Source: JBFONV01 sp040779335 (GTDB lineage: Bacteria > Pseudomonadota > Gammaproteobacteria > Enterobacterales > Alteromonadaceae). Taken from it: a stretch of 64,000 bases of DNA. The notes beneath the pieces were generated by a model. That model ran no database searches, was not told the origin of the DNA, and saw only the letters and a list, made by a program, of their open reading frames with translations. Shown here piece after piece: positions 8,555 through 17,931 of the stretch. Every line of letters starts with the position of its first letter. The stretch's first letter is position 1. The stretch covers positions 558,001 through 622,000 of the forward strand of contig JBFONV010000001.1 of assembly GCA_040779335.1 (NCBI GenBank), written 5' to 3'. The position numbers and the translations under genes were made by a program.

Positions 8555-9530
8555 TTGTACAAGTATCGGCATTGCTGGTTGTACAGTAGTGATAACCTAA
8601 AAAGTAATATTCTTTTTCAGGTGTCTGTTTGTTTCTAATGTATTTATAAATTAGTTCTGCGGCTAACCGACCCATTGCAAAAGGTTTTTGGCCTATGTTA
8701 GCCGTAGAGAGTCCTTGTTTAAGCGCATCTAATTGCAAGGGTTCAGTATCTGCAGAAATAAAAACAATGTCTTGTGACGCTATGCGTTGTTTAAAAGGTA
8801 ATATTGTTTCAATATATTTGGGTGAAAATTGGGCAAACCCGGCAACAGCAATATTGATAGGTATGTCGGTATTGAAACTATTGACCACTTGAACTAACGC
8901 TTGAGGTCTTTTTCCCAGCGAATAATACGGACAGCGTGCACTTTCAAACCAATTATTTTCACCGTTTAATTTTTCTGTCGATTTCCCGCCGGAAAGAAAA
9001 TGGCGAACGCCCTTAATACGCTCGTTTAAATTTGGGGTGCTGCTGTGTCCAGAATATAGGCAGAGCTGATTTTCGCCGTGTTTTTTGTATTGGCTGGCGT
9101 ATTTACCCAAGGCTATGCCAAAATCAAAATTGTTAGTGCCAACATAGGCAAGTCTATATTGTCTATGCTCTGGCAGCAGATCCGAGTCAAAAGTTATAAT
9201 GGGTATATTTTTATTCGCAAGTAGCGGCAAGATCGTTTTTGATAAATATTGCGAATCGGTAATGGAGACCATCACGCCATCAATATTTTTATCTAAAACT
9301 CGGCTTATTGCAGCGGCTTGTGAGCGAATATCTTGATAATTGTCTGGGCCATCATATATACACTCAATGTCAGCAGCCGTTTTTGCATACTCTAGGCAGC
9401 CATTGAAAGACTGAACATAAAAACTGTCATTTTTGGTTTTACCTATGACGGCAAGCTTTACCGTTTTTTGCCCCATTGCAATGTTACAAAAAAGCATCAG
9501 TAAGCTTGCATATAATAGTCTTTTGAACAT
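8478..9530 (-). CDS. periplasmic sugar-binding-like protein (type I, RbsB/TorT-like)
   Basis: This 350-residue protein has a signal peptide (cleavage after about residue 20, AMGQ) and a type I periplasmic-binding-protein fold: an initial strand VKLAVIGKTKNDSFYVQSFNG, the ITFDSD hinge strand near residue 115, NFDFGIALGKYA, and the C-terminal FAMGRLAAELIYKYIRN. No ABC permease or ATPase is next to it. Instead it lies 39 bases downstream of a PAS chemoreceptor gene on the same strand, as a likely two-gene operon, which suggests a sensory rather than transport role. The ligand is unknown; the fold binds sugars, autoinducer-2-like or small polar compounds. Its 3' end overlaps astB by 77 bases. Confidence 0.82.
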   Translation of the reverse strand: MFKRLLYASLLMLFCNIAMGQKTVKLAVIGKTKNDSFYVQSFNGCLEYAKTAADIECIYDGPDNYQDIRSQAAAISRVLDKNIDGVMVSITDSQYLSKTILPLLANKNIPIITFDSDLLPEHRQYRLAYVGTNNFDFGIALGKYASQYKKHGENQLCLYSGHSSTPNLNERIKGVRHFLSGGKSTEKLNGENNWFESARCPYYSLGKRPQALVQVVNSFNTDIPINIAVAGFAQFSPKYIETILPFKQRIASQDIVFISADTEPLQLDALKQGLSTANIGQKPFAMGRLAAELIYKYIRNKQTPEKEYYFLGYHYCTTSNADTCTTTAETDKPSQVTIFEKAHLKQNETP

Positions 9531-9569
9531 TAACTCGTCCCTGATAAGTTACGCAAATTCAGCTAATAA

Positions 9570-11117
9570 TTAAGAGAACATATCAGATAATGATGCAATT
9601 GAATCAGATTTTCTAGTTAACTCATCGCTATTTGCTTTTAAGTGGTCAGCATTCGCTTTGGTTTCTTTGCTTAAGTCGCTAATTTTTAATACATTTTTAG
9701 ATAAATCTTCACTGACCATTGCTTGCTCGCCAACTGCCGTAGATATAACTACAGAAATATCAAATATATCTTTCATCATGCTTGAAATTTTACTGACCAA
9801 CTCTTGAGTAAGCTCTGTTTCATTGAATGTTTCTTGTGCTTGCTGACTACTTTGTTCCATTAACACTGACCATTGAGAAAGCGTCGCTTGCATTTGTTGT
9901 ACAGAGCGTTGGATAGATTTAGTCGCATCATGAGTGCGGCTTGATAACGCGCGAACCTCGTCAGCTACAACAGAAAACCCTCGGCCTTGTTCGCCAGCTC
10001 TTGCTGCTTCAATCGCTGCGTTTAACGCAAGTAAATTAGTTTGATCGGCAATGCCTTGAATTTCAGTCATTACTTTAGATATTTCTTCGGACTCTTTAAC
10101 TAGTTCATTGGCAGAATTGGCTGCGGAAAGTACTTCATTGGCAAGTTGTTCAACCATTTTTGAAGTGTTTTTCATATTAATTTGAGTTTGCTGGCAACAA
10201 TCTTGAGTCTCTTGGGTTTTATCCGCTGCCTCTTGTGTCGAACGGCCAATGTCTTTAGCGGTGACCGACATTTCATGTATTGCCGTTGATAGTTGTTCAA
10301 GTTCTAATGATTCAATTTCGACACCGGCACTGGTTTGCATTGATATTTCATTCATGGCGAGTGCTAAGTTGTGCAATTCTCCTGTTGCGTCAGAGGTGCG
10401 GCCTAAAATTGTTTTGATCCTCGCTTCGAGTAAACCAATATGAAAATTGGCAATATCAAAAGGTTTACTTCCTTCGTAAACCAGTCTACTTGGGCTATCA
10501 AATTTTGCTTGTAGTGAGCTTAGTGCTTTTGGTGTGCTGACTAATTCAGCATAGTTGGTAATGAAAAGCGTGGTTAAAAATACTGCGATGATCGCAGTGC
10601 TCATTAACCCAAGCACAGCTATGCTCCATATAAAAAACGCGGCTAAAGTAATAGCCGATATCCAACGTTTAACAGGAGCGGATGTCCAGCGAGGTTCAAT
10701 TGGCTCGCCCTTATTTATTTTTTGATATATCCGTTCGGCGTTAGTCTTCAACTTTTCACTTGGTTGGATGCGCACTGATTGATAGCCAACATGTTTGCCT
10801 GCTTCATATAGTGGCGTTACATAGGCGTCTACCCAATAGTAACTGCCATTTTTACAGCGGTTTTTAACGACACCTCGCCAAGATTTTCCTGCTGCCACTT
10901 TATCCCAGAGATCTTTAAATGCAGCTTTTGGCATGTCGGGATGACGGACAATGTTGTGATTTTTCCCTACTAATTCGTTAGCTTCGTAGCCAGCAATTTT
11001 ACAAAATATGTCGTTAGCGTAAGTAATCACGCCACGTAAATCAGTGGTAGAGACTAATTTCTCGTTTTTATCAAACGTTACTTCGACATCTTTTACTGCT
11101 TGATTCCTTTTGTTCAT
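9570..11117 (-). CDS. PAS-domain methyl-accepting chemotaxis protein (Aer-like)
   Basis: This 515-residue receptor starts with a cytoplasmic PAS domain (about 20-125; motifs TDLRGVITYANDIFCKIAGY, NIVRHPDMPKAAF, WRGVVKNRCKNGSYYWVDAYVTPL), which is the Aer/redox-sensor type. A membrane hairpin of two short hydrophobic stretches (about 150-190, AITLAAFFIWSIAVLGLM and TAIIAVFLTTLFI) follows with almost no periplasmic loop. The C-terminal half is a long coiled-coil signalling domain with the tip IADQTNLLALNAAIEAARAG and GEQGRGFSVVADEVRALS. It would signal energy state or a small cytoplasmic ligand to CheA/CheW. It is the first gene of a probable operon with the binding protein at 8478-9530, although the lack of a periplasmic domain leaves no obvious docking surface. 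Confidence 0.93.
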   Translation of the reverse strand: MNKRNQAVKDVEVTFDKNEKLVSTTDLRGVITYANDIFCKIAGYEANELVGKNHNIVRHPDMPKAAFKDLWDKVAAGKSWRGVVKNRCKNGSYYWVDAYVTPLYEAGKHVGYQSVRIQPSEKLKTNAERIYQKINKGEPIEPRWTSAPVKRWISAITLAAFFIWSIAVLGLMSTAIIAVFLTTLFITNYAELVSTPKALSSLQAKFDSPSRLVYEGSKPFDIANFHIGLLEARIKTILGRTSDATGELHNLALAMNEISMQTSAGVEIESLELEQLSTAIHEMSVTAKDIGRSTQEAADKTQETQDCCQQTQINMKNTSKMVEQLANEVLSAANSANELVKESEEISKVMTEIQGIADQTNLLALNAAIEAARAGEQGRGFSVVADEVRALSSRTHDATKSIQRSVQQMQATLSQWSVLMEQSSQQAQETFNETELTQELVSKISSMMKDIFDISVVISTAVGEQAMVSEDLSKNVLKISDLSKETKANADHLKANSDELTRKSDSIASLSDMFS

Positions 11118-11280
11118 ACTTGCCCTTTTGATTTTTTCCTGTGTCGCGTCATCATGAGTATAGTTGATAATTATTCTTTATTATTAATTACATACCCTTT
11201 TATCAACGAATATTTATATAGATTTAAAACAAACGCATTTAGAACATTAGAGTGAATTAAAATATATTAAGCAATTGAAA

Positions 11281-12210
11281 TTAATAAATGGATAAGCCTA
11301 ATTCTTCAGCTAAGCTTGCAATTAAATTCATGCCTACTACTGAATTACCATAGCTGTTTAATGCTGGACTCCACGCACAGAGCACTCCATAGTTTGGAAC
11401 TATCGCAACTATGCCGCCGCCAACACCACTTTTTGCGGGTAATCCCACCGAGAATGCAAATTCCCCTGATTGATCATACATGCCGCTGGTAGACAAAATT
11501 GCATTAACACGATGTGCGTCTTTACGGCTACAAATGGTTTGATGATTACGGGGATCGACGCCTTTGTTGGCTAAAAACAATAAGCTTTGTGCTAATTGCT
11601 GACAGCTCATCGCGACAGAGCATTGCGTAAAGTAATGGCTCAGTACTTCGGGGATTTCAGCCTCTATATTGCCAAAACTTTTCATCAAATAGGCGAGTGC
11701 AGCATTACGGTTACCATGGGCTAACTCAGACTGATAAACACGGTGATCTATCTGAATGTTTTCATCGTTGGCTAAAGAGCGCATAAAACTGATAAATGCT
11801 AATTTACTCGCCGAGTAATGACTTGCGAGAACGTCGGCAACTAATAATGCCCCTGCATTAATAACTGGATTACGCGGAATGCCTTTTTCCCATTCTAATT
11901 GGATAATGGAATTAAATGGTTGCCCAGAAGGCTCCATGTTCACTCGTTGCCATAGCGCGTCACCTAATCGGTTCATTGCCATGATTAAGCCAAACACTTT
12001 AGAAATACTTTGAATAGAAAACGCCTGCTGATAATCGCCTGCACCGACAATATTTCCATCGATGGTGGCCACGGCCACGCCCATTAATGAAGCATCAACA
12101 TCTGCAAGTGCCGGAATATAATCGGCAACCTGGCCTTGTCTATAGCTGTCTTGCTGAGCTAACAGCAGTGCCTGTAATTTATTCTCTAAATCAGCAATGT
12201 TCTTTATCAT
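11281..12210 (-). CDS. glsA: glutaminase A
   Basis: This 309-residue cytoplasmic enzyme hydrolyses L-glutamine to glutamate and ammonia. It has the beta-lactamase-like serine fold of GlsA/YbaS: the catalytic pair is Ser68 and Lys71 in FSIQSISKVFGL, followed by EPSGQPFNS, NPVINAGALL, GNRNAALAYLM and KSGVGGGIVAIVP. The length matches the family. It is a single gene with promoter-sized gaps on both sides (about 160 bases each). No glutamine-responsive signal was recognised. Confidence 0.97.
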   Translation of the reverse strand: MIKNIADLENKLQALLLAQQDSYRQGQVADYIPALADVDASLMGVAVATIDGNIVGAGDYQQAFSIQSISKVFGLIMAMNRLGDALWQRVNMEPSGQPFNSIIQLEWEKGIPRNPVINAGALLVADVLASHYSASKLAFISFMRSLANDENIQIDHRVYQSELAHGNRNAALAYLMKSFGNIEAEIPEVLSHYFTQCSVAMSCQQLAQSLLFLANKGVDPRNHQTICSRKDAHRVNAILSTSGMYDQSGEFAFSVGLPAKSGVGGGIVAIVPNYGVLCAWSPALNSYGNSVVGMNLIASLAEELGLSIY

Positions 12211-12360
12211 TTGATAGATATTCTTTTATCGGTGTACGATATATTTAGTAGGCATAATTGCGCTTTATTATGCACGAACACATATAGATGTATAACCCCA
12301 TAAATGAGAAATATTTAGTGAAAGGCAATAACAAAAGGTTTAACGCATCGAGCTTACTGC

Positions 12361-13149
12361 TTACCAAGATTTGATAATGTCTTGAATCAGTTCAGCTGTT
12401 GCTTGCGGTTGTTCTAGTGGGAACATATGACCACCATTTTTAATGCTGTGTATCGTCATTTCTGGATGCTGTTTGCTAAAACGTTGCACTAATTTAGGCG
12501 TACTAACATCGGTTTTTTCGCCATAGATAAGTGCCGAGGGCACCGTCAGCTTGCGTTTAAAGGTTGATAAATTAGTGGGCAGATTACGAAAGATTTCCGT
12601 TTCCACGTCACGAGAAAAGCACAGCTCTAACTGTCCCTTATGTTCTTTTACAGCGCTATCCACATAGTCTTGCAAACAACTAGCATCAAAATTTTTGAAT
12701 AATTGACTGCGGGAAAAATTTTTACTCAGATCGGTATTTAATGGCCAATGAGTGCGACGAATTTTTGCTTTGGCGGCTGGTGATACTTTGTCTATTAGGC
12801 GGGTCTTTTTCGCGAGTCTTAAAGTAAAACTACTGATACCAGTAAAAATAGGAGGATCTAGTAATATAATCCCACGAAATAATTCGGGAGCCTGACAGGC
12901 GGCCATAAAAGTAATTACGCCGCCAAAGGAATGACCTATATTAATTACAGGTGCAGGTTGTTGTTTGACGAAATCAATGAGTTCATCAACCAAATAACGC
13001 CAGTTATTGTGAATAGGAAAATGTGGGTTATGACCATATTGTTGGTGTGCAACACATTGATATTGAGGTTGAAAATAGGACAGAAAAGTTTGATAGCTAC
13101 CGGCGGGAAAACCGTTGGCATGCACTAAATTGATAATCGTATTAGACAT
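12361..13149 (-). CDS. alpha/beta hydrolase
   Basis: This 262-residue protein has the alpha/beta-hydrolase fold with a visible catalytic triad: nucleophile Ser74 in GHSFGG, acid Asp214 in EKTDVST, and His241 in NGGHMFPLEQP. The opening LVHANGFPAGSYQTF supplies the oxyanion-hole region (HANGFP). There is no signal peptide, so it is cytoplasmic. Substrate specificity within this large superfamily cannot be read; esterase or thioesterase activity is likely. It is a single gene; a strong terminator of the upstream protease gene lies 90 bases before its start. Confidence 0.9.
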   Translation of the reverse strand: MSNTIINLVHANGFPAGSYQTFLSYFQPQYQCVAHQQYGHNPHFPIHNNWRYLVDELIDFVKQQPAPVINIGHSFGGVITFMAACQAPELFRGIILLDPPIFTGISSFTLRLAKKTRLIDKVSPAAKAKIRRTHWPLNTDLSKNFSRSQLFKNFDASCLQDYVDSAVKEHKGQLELCFSRDVETEIFRNLPTNLSTFKRKLTVPSALIYGEKTDVSTPKLVQRFSKQHPEMTIHSIKNGGHMFPLEQPQATAELIQDIIKSW

Positions 13150-13235
13150 AAAGGTAATAATGAAACAGGTGTTTTAATTTATTATACCGTATTTCATCAA
13201 GAGAATACTGTAACTAAGACATAGGTACAGCAGAT

Positions 13236-13270
13236 CTAAATAAGGCAGGAGTATTTCCTGCCTTATTTAG
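13236..13270 (-). terminator. rho-independent terminator after the M72-type protease gene
   Basis: A perfect 15-bp inverted repeat (arms 13236-13250 and 13256-13270, core GGCAGGA/TCCTGCC) has a five-base loop and an A/T-rich outer stem. It lies 20 bases past the stop of the protease gene. The T-run after the stem is weak, but stem length makes termination likely. Confidence 0.75.
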
Positions 13271-13290
13271 TGTCGTTAGCGAAAAAGTGC

Positions 13291-14544
13291 TTAACGGAAC
13301 GCTGCAATGCCTACTTTTGTGGTATTGAGCACCCGTGCATTAAAGTTGCTAGTTTCTGTTCCCATAGCTTTACCATTATATTGAACAAAAGGATTTGACC
13401 AATAATTTAGGCGAGTACAACCACGGCGACAGTTATAGGCCATAATAGTGCGCCAACCATCTCTGTCGGCCTGGAATCCATGACCATATGCATATGGGCT
13501 GTTAGTTGGATCATTTTTTGGATCGTGACGGGCGGATTGCAAATGGCCAATTTCATGACCGAAAGAATAATACCCAGTTGCACAATCATAGTGTACAGCG
13601 GCAAAGGCGGTCTCAGCGGTAGAACCAATGCCAGAAGCTAGGCCGCAATACTGACCATTATTAATCATTAATACACCAACATCAGCATTGATTTGATCTC
13701 GAGTACTGTGAATACCGTCCATAACACCATCGTTAGTTTCGCGGTAGTGCGCAAGATCGGTATCAAAATTACCTGTTTCTGTGTAGTTCACTTGATATTT
13801 ACCGGCTAATTCTACCCGAATAGTAACCCCTGCATTCGCATAGCCTTGATTAGTTTCTGCGATAGCAAGGTCGATCAAGCCGTTAATGTCACCACTGGCA
13901 GCCGACGCCGATGGAGTATAATGTACCATGATGCGTATAGTCTCTTCTGGACCCGGATCAGGAGGCGTTCCAGGCTCTGTACCGCCAGGCTTACCTTTTT
14001 GTATTTGAGCTCCCTTTTTTTGGCTGTAGTCCGTTAAATTGTCAAACTCCGCAGGATGATCGGCTGGCATTTGTGCTTCATCAATCGCTATTAAAGCATG
14101 TCCCGTATTTGCTAACGGACGCAATTGGTAAAGTTCGCCTTCCAGTCGAATATTGGCGGTTACTTTATTATTATTACGGACAAACGTTACCGAATTACGT
14201 GGATCTAAATCAGCGCTGCTATTTGCTGTTTCAAAGATGTTGCCAGACCAAATTAAGGTGCCATTGCCTGTTTGCTGCGCACTGTTTTTGACCATTGTCA
14301 GTTTACGACCATTGATGTTCATCGTGATTTCGGCACTATCTAAAGTGATACTTTGCGCATCAAGGTCTACCAACTCTATGGCACGCGAATGTGCTTTACT
14401 TGCTATATTTTGGAGAACTCTGTCTTGGCCCCAAGCATTAGCTTGGGCTGCTGCATTCATTTTTGTGTCTACAGGTTTTGCAGCCATAGCGGTGACAGTA
14501 AATAAACCTAATCCTAGTGCCAAAGTTAATTTGCTTTTTAACAT
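13291..14544 (-). CDS. secreted zinc metalloendopeptidase (metzincin, M72/peptidyl-Asp-like)
   Basis: This 417-residue protein is exported by an N-terminal signal peptide (cleavage after MAA, about residue 22). An N-terminal region of about 160 residues looks like a propeptide or inhibitory domain. It is joined by a Gly/Pro-rich linker (about 183-202) to a metzincin catalytic domain. The zinc site is H330-E331-x-x-H334-x5-H340-D341 (HEIGHLQSARHD) and the Met-turn is Met368 in TIMAYNC. The consensus Gly in the metzincin helix is Ser here. The overall look resembles Pseudomonas peptidyl-Asp metallopeptidase (family M72). Expected role: extracellular protein digestion. Single gene with its own terminator. 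Confidence 0.88.
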   Translation of the reverse strand: MLKSKLTLALGLGLFTVTAMAAKPVDTKMNAAAQANAWGQDRVLQNIASKAHSRAIELVDLDAQSITLDSAEITMNINGRKLTMVKNSAQQTGNGTLIWSGNIFETANSSADLDPRNSVTFVRNNNKVTANIRLEGELYQLRPLANTGHALIAIDEAQMPADHPAEFDNLTDYSQKKGAQIQKGKPGGTEPGTPPDPGPEETIRIMVHYTPSASAASGDINGLIDLAIAETNQGYANAGVTIRVELAGKYQVNYTETGNFDTDLAHYRETNDGVMDGIHSTRDQINADVGVLMINNGQYCGLASGIGSTAETAFAAVHYDCATGYYSFGHEIGHLQSARHDPKNDPTNSPYAYGHGFQADRDGWRTIMAYNCRRGCTRLNYWSNPFVQYNGKAMGTETSNFNARVLNTTKVGIAAFR

Positions 14545-15067
14545 ATACTTTTTCCTGATTATCTAATGCAGGTTTGCGAGTGCCAAAGCCTGCTTGTTAG
14601 TTTCATTTAGTGTTTTCTTGTAATACGCAAAGAGGAAATCGCTATTTTTGTTCTCACAATAGCGGAGGTCCCTGCACCAAGTTGCTTTAGGATAACAAGG
14701 TTATGAAGTAACAAATCGCATTTTGGCGACTGATATTCGAACATTTACGACGCGCTAACTATATAATTGTTAAATAAAAATGTGGTGAATTGAAACGTAG
14801 GGCGGAGTTATGCAATCCCTTAAGTACAATGTTCTATAGGTTGTGTACGGGGATCTATATCTACTGAAATAGCAATTATTCGTTTAGCTAAAACATTTGA
14901 CTAGGTTGAACAGGTCAATAAAAATACTTCAAAGTTTTGCTATTGAAGCAGAATGCGAATGGCGCTACCTCAAGTTCAACCTACTCCAACTAGCGCTGTT
15001 TACCGTAAACTGCGAATTGATGGCCACAGAGTACCTTTGTGTACTTTAAGCGTTTTTTGTATGCCAA
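14545..15067. other. intergenic region, no convincing gene
   Basis: These 523 bases separate two leftward protease genes. The part next to 14545 must hold the M72 gene promoter and leader; an imperfect hairpin (GCAGG-TTTG with CAAAGCCTGC, about 14571-14596) lies in that leader. A 45-codon plus-strand frame starting near 14956 runs into the end of the next gene but has no clear ribosome-binding site and I do not count it. Confidence 0.4.
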
Positions 15068-16966
15068 TTATTTATTTTTCTCTACCCACGAAATAGCATC
15101 AATATCTATTTTTGACAAGCCTCGTGTTGCATGATCCCATGTTGTACCTTGAAACCACATTTGTGACGAAGATGTCGTTGCGGCAAATTCTCTATGCACT
15201 CTACTCATCCATACGATTTCGGCATTAGTATGGGGCCTGTCGCTAATATTGAGCACACCCATGGTTAAATTTGATGGCTGATAAAATTCTGGGGCAGACC
15301 AAGCTCCAAACTTATTTACAAAATCAGAAATTGTAAAAGGAATAACTTGTTCTGCGGTAACGAGATCATTTGTACAAATAAGGTGGTACTCTCCTGATGT
15401 ACAATCGCTTAGTATTGGGTTCACCAATTTATAGTAGGTTTTAGTAACTTCACCTTCTGTTAATAGCCCCATTATATAGAGTAAAATGTCATCCCATACT
15501 CTAAAGTTGTCGTCCAGTGGTTTTAGTTTAAACTGTCCATCGTTATCTTTGATTAGATAGGTTTCAGAGCGTTCACCCGTGATACTTTCTAATTGAACTG
15601 AATAAGGCCAACCTCTGTCTGGGTCCCAAAAAGGACCTGATAATTCACCGTTAACAGTAATATCGGCATCGTGGTGCATTAAATCGCCGGAGTTCCACGC
15701 ACCTTGCCCAGTAGCAGGGAAATCCCCTGAGTCCACACCTATTAGACCGTGTCCGATCTCATGATTTAGCCCTTCTAGTCCCGCCCAGCCACTCCAGATT
15801 ATACCTGTTAGTTTTTGATGTTCAGCGCCGTCTATAACGTTATAACAATAGGAATTGAATTCACATGAGGGAGTAAAACCGACGCCTTTAATATTATCAT
15901 GCACTCTTACGTAGCCTCCTCCGCCTAATGGATCTCTTGGCGTTACTGATAAAAAGTCAAATACGTCGCCAGCAAGTTGCCACGCGATATTGCAAGCCTC
16001 GCAAGTTTCAGGTGAGTGAAGGTACCATTGGTTTTCATACCTTGAAGTGTAAGCTGAGCCTAATTCTATAAAAAAGCCAGTGTCATTGGCTCTAACATTG
16101 GGGGTTAGGTATACGGTACTTTCTTGACCTCGAAACATTTTATCAATTATCCAGAGGTTAGATTGACCAATATAATCTCTACCCGCCAGTAAACTTTCAG
16201 GTATATATAAGCAAGCACGTGTATATATACCATCACCAGCAACTAAATCGCCATGGGTAGCATCATCAAACACGAGCCTGTGATCTTCGCCATCTAATGA
16301 CTGAAAATTACCACCATGTGTGAGCATTTCGCTCGATATAAACGGTTGATCAGATGCTGCTCTAATAAAATAAGTAAATGTTTGATCTGCATATATAATT
16401 GATGGCTCAAATAGCTGATGCCCAACTTGCGTTAATGTAGTAGATACTGACGAAGCAATAGGAGATACATTTTGATTGATATTACAATCTGATATAGGTG
16501 ATGGTTCCCAAATAGCAGTATGAGAAGGGTCTATATTGACAGTGATGGTGTCGGAATGACTTGCTGACTCATTATCAGTTACTGTCAGTTGAAAAGTTAG
16601 CTGAATAGTTTCAGATGTTTCGGGTGCAATAAAATGTGCTGACTGACTATCGTTATTTTCTATTGTTACGCTAACCCCCTCCAACTGTTGCCATAGATAC
16701 GTTGCTATGGCGCCATCACTATCAGTGCCACTGCCAGACAATGTAACGTTATCATTTTCTATCACCGTGTGATCGTCACCAGCAAAAGCTGTTGGCGCAA
16801 TGTTTGGGGTGGGAGTTTCTATATTTTCAGTGCTTTTATCACTTCCGCCACAGCCGATAAGTATAAAGGTTAAAAAAAATATACAGATATTAATCGTTCT
16901 ATTATTTGTCTGTTTGAACTGGCTTGTAGTTTTTATCGAGTGATTAGGCACTGACTTAACATCCAT
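15068..16966 (-). CDS. lipoprotein with PKD-like domain and HExxH metallopeptidase motif
   Basis: This 632-residue protein has a long basic N-terminus and a lipoprotein signal ending at Cys39 (FILIGCGGS), so it should be anchored in the outer membrane or face outward. Residues about 56-147 form a PKD/Ig-like domain (IAPTAFAGDDHTVIENDNV, TLSGSGTDSDG, WQQLEG). Then comes a region with HGDLVAGDGIYTR (about 238-250), which resembles the choice-of-anchor X type module. The C-terminal half contains a zinc-protease-like motif NHEIGHGLIG with His402, Glu403 and His406, and several Cys that could form disulfides. I infer a surface metalloprotease of unassigned family; the third zinc ligand is not evident. 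Upstream start choice is uncertain. Confidence 0.7.
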   Translation of the reverse strand: MDVKSVPNHSIKTTSQFKQTNNRTINICIFFLTFILIGCGGSDKSTENIETPTPNIAPTAFAGDDHTVIENDNVTLSGSGTDSDGAIATYLWQQLEGVSVTIENNDSQSAHFIAPETSETIQLTFQLTVTDNESASHSDTITVNIDPSHTAIWEPSPISDCNINQNVSPIASSVSTTLTQVGHQLFEPSIIYADQTFTYFIRAASDQPFISSEMLTHGGNFQSLDGEDHRLVFDDATHGDLVAGDGIYTRACLYIPESLLAGRDYIGQSNLWIIDKMFRGQESTVYLTPNVRANDTGFFIELGSAYTSRYENQWYLHSPETCEACNIAWQLAGDVFDFLSVTPRDPLGGGGYVRVHDNIKGVGFTPSCEFNSYCYNVIDGAEHQKLTGIIWSGWAGLEGLNHEIGHGLIGVDSGDFPATGQGAWNSGDLMHHDADITVNGELSGPFWDPDRGWPYSVQLESITGERSETYLIKDNDGQFKLKPLDDNFRVWDDILLYIMGLLTEGEVTKTYYKLVNPILSDCTSGEYHLICTNDLVTAEQVIPFTISDFVNKFGAWSAPEFYQPSNLTMGVLNISDRPHTNAEIVWMSRVHREFAATTSSSQMWFQGTTWDHATRGLSKIDIDAISWVEKNK

Positions 16967-17277
16967 TTAAATGTGTTTTATTGATATTAGTGCATCGCTA
17001 TTTGCTTTTCCAAGTTTGGAACTGAAATTCTTGATATAGGTAGTATCTAAGGTGTTTTAACCTCTTTCCTGACCTATGTCAGTTCAACATGATTAACTTT
17101 GCTTCGCATGGCTATTATTCGCATATTATTGACGTTGAGTCACTTATTCTTGTGGATCTCCATAAGGTTAATATCTTGGCTATTTAGCGGTTGGGAATTA
17201 AAAATTTATATCTCTGGGAGAACTTTAAAAAAATTTCCCTGCACCTTCATACATAGCAAAAAAGGGAGTATCGAATA
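16967..17277. other. divergent promoter region
   Basis: These 311 bases separate the leftward lipoprotein gene from the rightward cytochrome c gene and should carry both promoters. The cytochrome gene has a clear ribosome-binding site (GGGAG, 17264-17268 region). I see no repeat or further gene. Confidence 0.5.
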
Positions 17278-17742
17278 ATGAAAGTATTAAATATTGTAAT
17301 AGGGACAGTCCTCTTGGCCTCTGCTAGTAGCTCTTTTGGGCAAGTTGAAATACAGAATGTGCCACTAACGTGGAAGGAAGCGCGTATTCATGACGGTGGC
17401 GATCTTTATGTTGCACTTTGCTCATCTTGCCATGGCAAGGAAGGCAAGGGGGACGGTCCAGCATCAACAGAACTTAAGAAAAAAGTGCCTGATTTAACCA
17501 TTTTGGCAGCAGTAAATGACGGGAAATTTCCCTTCGAGGATGTAGAGGATACCATTACTGGAAAATCTAGAATTAAATCACATGGATCAGTTGATATGCC
17601 TATTTGGGGAGCGGCATTTGAAGGGGTTCGACCACAATGGAAAATGTTCCAGCGCAAAGCGATGGCAAAACAACGGATCCACAATCTTACTGAATATATA
17701 TCAACGATTCAGACTGTTCAAAATGACGATGACGGTTCATGA
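17278..17742 (+). CDS. periplasmic c-type cytochrome (monohaem)
   Basis: This 154-residue protein has a signal peptide (cleavage after SSSFG, about residue 21) and a single haem-binding motif CSSCH (Cys48, Cys51, His52) followed by GKEGKGDGPAS, typical of class I cytochromes c. The likely distal ligand is Met107 in SVDMPIWG. Electron transfer in the periplasm is expected; the partner is not encoded nearby. A strong ribosome-binding site lies ahead of the ATG. The gene seems monocistronic and is followed by a long inverted repeat at 17782-17817. Confidence 0.92.
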   Translation: MKVLNIVIGTVLLASASSSFGQVEIQNVPLTWKEARIHDGGDLYVALCSSCHGKEGKGDGPASTELKKKVPDLTILAAVNDGKFPFEDVEDTITGKSRIKSHGSVDMPIWGAAFEGVRPQWKMFQRKAMAKQRIHNLTEYISTIQTVQNDDDGS

Positions 17743-17781
17743 AAATTAACCATTAAAATGAGAAGGTTAGTAGAGATATTT

Positions 17782-17817
17782 CCTTAGAAGACAATGATTG
17801 ATCGTTGTATTCTAAGG
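17782..17817. repeat. 36-base near-perfect inverted repeat
   Basis: Arms CCTTAGAAGACAA and TTGTATTCTAAGG pair with one mismatch, and the middle (TGATTGATCG) is itself almost palindromic, giving a hairpin with nearly no loop or a protein-binding palindrome. It lies 40 bases past the cytochrome c stop. There is no T-run, so a terminator role is possible but not proven. Confidence 0.6.
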
Positions 17818-17931
17818 AGTCTTGGACTCGCAACTATTACTTCGTAATAGATAGGTTTGCGCCGAAAAGATGTGTGAACGGGCATAATGCTCGGTAATAA
17901 CATTCGACAAAGAGACGAATTATTTCAAATC

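Noticed and set aside
14153..14566. 137-codon plus-strand frame opposite the M72 protease gene
   Set aside because: It is the complement of a gene with a clear signal peptide and zinc site; the composition is that of a shadow frame.
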